From positions 913,501 to 977,500 of the forward strand of contig CATNEN010000015.1 in NCBI GenBank assembly GCA_950097015.1: a stretch of 64,000 nt of DNA. The letters run 5' to 3'. A program made the position numbers and the translations under genes. This stretch comes from Macrostomum hystrix (taxonomy: Eukaryota > Platyhelminthes > Macrostomidae). Below are positions 60,001-64,000 of this stretch, in pieces. The first letter of the stretch is position 1. Every line of letters starts with the position of its first letter. Below the pieces are notes generated by a model. It did no database searches. It saw only the letters and a program-made list of their open reading frames with translations, and was not told the origin of the DNA.

Positions 60001-63000
60001 AGTTCCCAGGTCTTGGCAAGCGGGTCTCCGGTGAAGAGAACAACAAGTTCACCAACACGGTGGGCGACACTGTCACCGTGGAGATCAAAGAGAACCGCAA
60101 GAAGACGCAATCTCTGCTCAGTGAGTAGCCACAATTTCTCTTGTCCTCGCTTACATCAGTAGTATAGAAGTAGTACACAATGTCATCAATAAATGTGTTT
60201 GCTAAAATATAAACTGCAATCTACGGCCAGAAATGTCGTTCACAGAGCGATAGAATTAGCTTCTGGCCATAGACATTCAAGGCGCGAAACAATCAAGCTT
60301 CTTTGGTAGACTGTGAAAAACCCTCCAAAATGGTACATTGAGTTGAGTTCATTCGAATTGAATTGCATAAACCTTATTATTTTATATAAAATAGAATTAA
60401 GTTCGGTTTATATTTTAGTCCCAAGTCAGAATCGCAAGGATACTACGAGTAATTGAGCCCCTCAGTTGTACAGCTTATTAATCAGCAGCACAACTTTCGG
60501 TATGGTTTTGAGTTACATTGCTCGTGTATCTAGGATTACGAGTACACAATCTCTGTCCTGTCTCTGGGATGTAGGGATAAAGATCGGCTGCATTCCCATG
60601 CTTCACTGTGGGTATTTTGGGATTTATGCAGAGACCTGCTCGATAGAATCTTAGAAGTAAATTTATAACAAAATACTTTCAACCCTAAAGGGCAGATTCT
60701 TGTGAATTATACTTAAGTTCCACTAAAAGAATGCTTCTTCCAGACGTTTTAACCCGGTGCGTATCACACACAAATGCTTCCATCAGCTAAAATTCTGGAC
60801 GGCAACGACCGAGCAGCCAGTGTGCTCACAGGTCTCGTACACGAAGAGGTGTCAGTGCCCAGGCCGGCGCAAGCTGATCAGCTGGACTCCGTTCAGCTGG
60901 ACAAAAAGTCCATCGGACTTTGGATTGACCCCATCGGTGAGCTGGGAATCAGACAGTGGAGCCATTTAGTTCAGCTGGTGTCTACGCATTCAGCTCCAGT
61001 GTCCAATGATTGATCGATAAATATACGAAACTTTCGATTAGTTTCTAAAATGCACTAAAACTTGGACGAAAAGACAGAACGTTTTCCAAACCCTCCATTG
61101 AACAACTTATCAAACCCTATATTGAACAACTTATCAAACCCTACATTGAACAACTTATCAAACCCTACATTGAACAACTTATCAAACCCTGTATTGAATA
61201 ACTTATCAAAGCCTATATTGAACAACTTTTCAAACCCTACATTGAACAACTTATCAAACCCTATATTAAATAACTTATCAAAGCCTATATTGAACAACTT
61301 ATCAAACCCTAAATTGAACAACTTATCAAATCCTATATTAAACAACTTATCAAACCCTACATTGAACAACTTATCAAACCCTATATTAAACAACTTATCA
61401 AACCCTACATTGAACAACTTATCAAACCCTATATTAAACAACTTATCAAACCCTATATTAAACAACTTATCAAACCCTACATTGAACAACTTATCAAACC
61501 CTATATTAAACAACTTATCAAACCCTATATTAAACAACTTATCAAACCCTATATTAAACAACTTATCAAACCCTACATTGAACAACTTATCAAACCCTAT
61601 ATTGAACAACTTATCAAACCCTACATTGAACAACTTATCAAACCCTACATTGAACAACTTATCAAACCCTACATTGAACAACTTATCAAACCCTGTATTG
61701 AACAACTTATCAAGCCCTACATTGAACAACTTAGCCTTCATGCAGTCAAGAATCAACAGACACAGATGTAAAAAATCAAAACTGAACTCTTTCAGACGGT
61801 ACAGCGGAGTACATCTCAGGCGGTCGGGATCCCGAGTTCCGGCCAGGTGAAACGGTGAGTCAAAACGGCCTGCCAAATGTCACCGTGCTCATCGGAGTGT
61901 ACGACAAGGCCAGCGGGTTGCCTGTGATGGGAGTCATCAATCAGCCGTTCTTTCGCACTACAGACGGCAAGGCGTGAGTCTGGGACCTGCCACTCGACTG
62001 TACTTTTTTGAAGTGATTTTTATAGCGATGTTTTTAGAAACCAATCAAAGAGAGTGGCTGCATATCAACTTTGGGATCTCTGTGATTTCTGAGGTCGCAG
62101 AAAACGCAGCTGAACACCGAATTTGGCTAAACTTTCAAGATTGAAGGAGGACTCTAAAATATTTTTGTGTTTCTGTTCGGTAAATTACTACCCTGAATCT
62201 TCAATACCAGCATTTCTGTATTGTAGCTCGTAAAAAAGCTTGTAAAAATTGGATTTTTAAGGACTTTCAAGAAACATTCGCAAGGAGATTCATGTAGTCT
62301 CCCAATCTGGAGAACGCTGGTACATTTAACATTTTCTTCTATCTTTTTTCGCTTTGCTGGGAATCTAAAGCTGATCTCTCTTCCCAATGTCAGACATCAA
62401 AAGGATAATAACTGGGCCATGCTAGGACTAGGAGGAGAACTAGGGATCAGGGATGAAGGATTTAAGGGCCGGCAGTCGCTGTCCCGCTTAATTCAAAGGT
62501 ATCGCTAATAAAGTGGGTCAGTGTTGGAGTCTGGGATTGAAGTTCCAACAACATTCACAACATTCGAGAGGGAAGCAAGACAAGCTGCGTGCTGGATAGA
62601 GGGGCTGAGGGGATTTTACCGGAAAGATTGATTAGATTGTGTCAGGGGATCATCAAGGTGGGCAACAAAAGTCAGAGGAGGAGCCCAAGACAAAACAGCC
62701 GGTAGCTACGAAGATGGAAGCAGATGTCAAGAGACGGATCAACAATTCATGCAGTCAGTCACATCTGTTTTATAAGCAGCGAGAGAGGAATGAGTTGATT
62801 AGTAATTAGGACCAAGAGCTATGATTAAAGGGCCATCCGCTTCGGAGTTAATTAAAAGCTCTTATAAAATTGTCGTGTAACAAGAATGCGAAAGCATCTC
62901 TTATTAAAACAAACAGGGAATTTTTATTCGCTTTAAAGCACAGCAAAAGGGTGTCGTTTTACCACAAGACAGAAATTTTAAACAGCTGAAATATCTCGAT

Positions 63001-63968
63001 ATATGTTACTGTATTTTGCTCTCGCTTATGAGCTCAGAAGACTGAGCATTTTGGATTATCGACGTTGTTAAATGTGCGTCTCAACTTCAGCAGTTAGATT
63101 TTTCAGCTACCCAAAACCGACAGACTCACTTTGATTGTAAAAGTACACATAAGTACTTATTTAGCACACATGGACAGACATCAGACTTCGAAATTCGATT
63201 CGCGATAATGTGGAATGGAAGGGTGGAGTTATTAATAATAATAGCAATAATTTGCAGGAGGGCTTTTAGTGACACTAGACCCGCAGCCAGCGAGGAGGCA
63301 ATTCTGCCCATTTCGCTGACTCCTGAGCACACACGCACACAGATACCGCACGCAGGCCAACGCTCACACAGGTGTGTACATCTGCCCTGACTTTCTCATC
63401 GTCAGACAATGTACACAATTCACTGTGCCTTGGAGGTTGGCCCTCTAGGGCGTGAATTGCACGGCAAGCCCCTAAGCCTTCTCTCCGCGGCTGCGCCTTA
63501 AATAAATGTGGCCTCGCCGTGGAATCGAACTTAGGGACCGTGGTGCAAACACGTTAACCGCTCTGCCACCGACCCCCCGAAGGGTGGAGTTGCCCGCAGG
63601 TGTTTTCTGGACAATCCTGTCGAATCTGTTCGTCTGCCTGTCTTGACTTAAGTGCTGGATTTATACACGAAGAACTTTTCTCTTCACCCTTCCTCCCCCA
63701 GCTGGACAGGCCGCGTGGTCTGGGGCGCTTGTCTGGGCGACCTGCGCATCTGGCAGACTCCGGGCGCGGCCCCCACAGCCGACGGGGACTCGGCCGGCGC
63801 CACGGCTAAGCCAACCGTGCTGACCTCGATGTCCGACTGCAAGAAGCTGGGCACCTACCTGTGCGACGATTTTGAGATTCGCACCGCACCAGGTGCCGGC
63901 TACAAGCTGCTCTGCGTCATCGATGGCCTGTGCTCAGCCTACGTGCTGTCTAAGGACAACACCTACAG
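57078..63968 (+). CDS. INPP1: Inositol polyphosphate 1-phosphatase, 5' five exons (runs off window)
   Basis: Exons 57078-57287, 60003-60120, 60787-60936, 61796-61973 and 63702-63968 join in frame to about 307 residues; the gene continues past the right edge. The family removes the 1-phosphate from inositol 1,4-bisphosphate and 1,3,4-trisphosphate, is magnesium-dependent and lithium-inhibited, and is cytosolic. Seen: LFHLLIEEK, DFKTLADVLVQE (D56, metal ligand), FPGLGKRVSGEEN (E81), LLTKILDGN, then WIDPIDGTAEY split by an intron (D157, D160, T162; metal site), VLIGVYDKASGLPVMGVINQPF, and APGAGYKLLCVIDGLCSAYV. The final metal-ligand motif (WDSCA in homologues) lies just off the window after SKDNTYRW. 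The vertebrate DST of the motif is DGT here. An insertion of about 15 residues (GAAPTADGDSAGATAK) sits in exon 5. Confidence 0.95.
57288..60002. other. INPP1 intron 1
   Basis: 2.7 kb. Both strands carry short open frames with no recognisable domains. The donor is GTTGGT (weak), the acceptor CCGCAG. Confidence 0.6.
61075..61735. repeat. 24-bp minisatellite in INPP1 intron 3
   Basis: About 27 units, core CCCTATATTGAACAACTTAT, with CTACATTG, CTATATTA and rarer variants. The period is a multiple of three, so both strands are open over most of its length. The array ends about 60 bp before exon 4. Confidence 0.96.
63285..63585 (-). mobile_element. tRNA-derived SINE, family B, fullest copy
   Basis: Minus strand in INPP1 intron 4. 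Head GGTGGCAGAGCGGTTAACG (A box) and AGTTCGATTCCACGG (B box), body with GCGGAGAGAAGGCTTAG and GTGAATTGTGTACATTGTCT, tail ending GCTCAGGAGTCAGCGAAATG. Best reference copy for the family in this window. Confidence 0.88.
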
Positions 63969-64000
63969 GTGGCGTACACTCACAGCGGTCTTTGCTAATC

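Noticed and set aside
61055-61876. Frames of about 260-270 codons on both strands (NPILNNLS and FDKLFNVG repeats)
   Set aside because: 24-bp intronic minisatellite inside INPP1; the splice sites on each side are consistent with removal.

Overview
The window is nuclear DNA from an animal, probably an invertebrate and possibly a spiralian such as a free-living flatworm. The genes are split by GT-AG introns, use the standard code, and have GC-rich exons in AT-richer non-coding DNA. They include animal-specific families: a Cys-loop anion channel, an axonemal SAXO protein, and fibrinogen-related secreted proteins. Nothing prokaryotic is present, and the species cannot be fixed from sequence alone.

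Layout, left to right. (1) 1-484: C-terminal pieces of a secreted WSC/PAN-type protein. (2) 1470-3311: the C-terminal three quarters of argininosuccinate lyase, with no 5' exons in view. (3) 6096-15463: a complete nine-exon GABA-A/glycine-type chloride channel whose first intron is almost entirely a 4.3-kb, 22-bp minisatellite. (4) 20074-24022: a complete five-exon SAXO gene. (5) 24604-34939 and 50911-56547: two copies of one segmental duplication, each holding a four-exon gene for a secreted fibrinogen-domain protein with two N-terminal repeats I cannot name. (6) 34940-50910: a 16-kb block of tandem minisatellites between the copies, organised as head-to-tail Helitron-like elements with hairpin-CTAG ends abutting TC starts. 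(7) 57078-63968: five exons of inositol polyphosphate 1-phosphatase, running off the right edge.

The mobile-element history can be read directly. Duplication copy 1 contains a mariner with an intact D34D transposase. The mariner contains a Helitron with a PIF1-like helicase remnant, and the Helitron contains a 273-bp hAT-type MITE with a perfect 8-bp target duplication. Copy 2 preserves the empty mariner TA site. Two tRNA-derived SINE families are also present.

Roughly a third of the window is minisatellite, in more than a dozen arrays of mostly unrelated sequence with periods near 16-25 bp. These arrays create long apparent reading frames (one exceeds 1000 codons) that should not be taken as genes. 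The genes are unrelated housekeeping, signalling, ciliary and secreted-recognition genes. Apart from the fibrinogen-domain pair, no shared pathway is evident.
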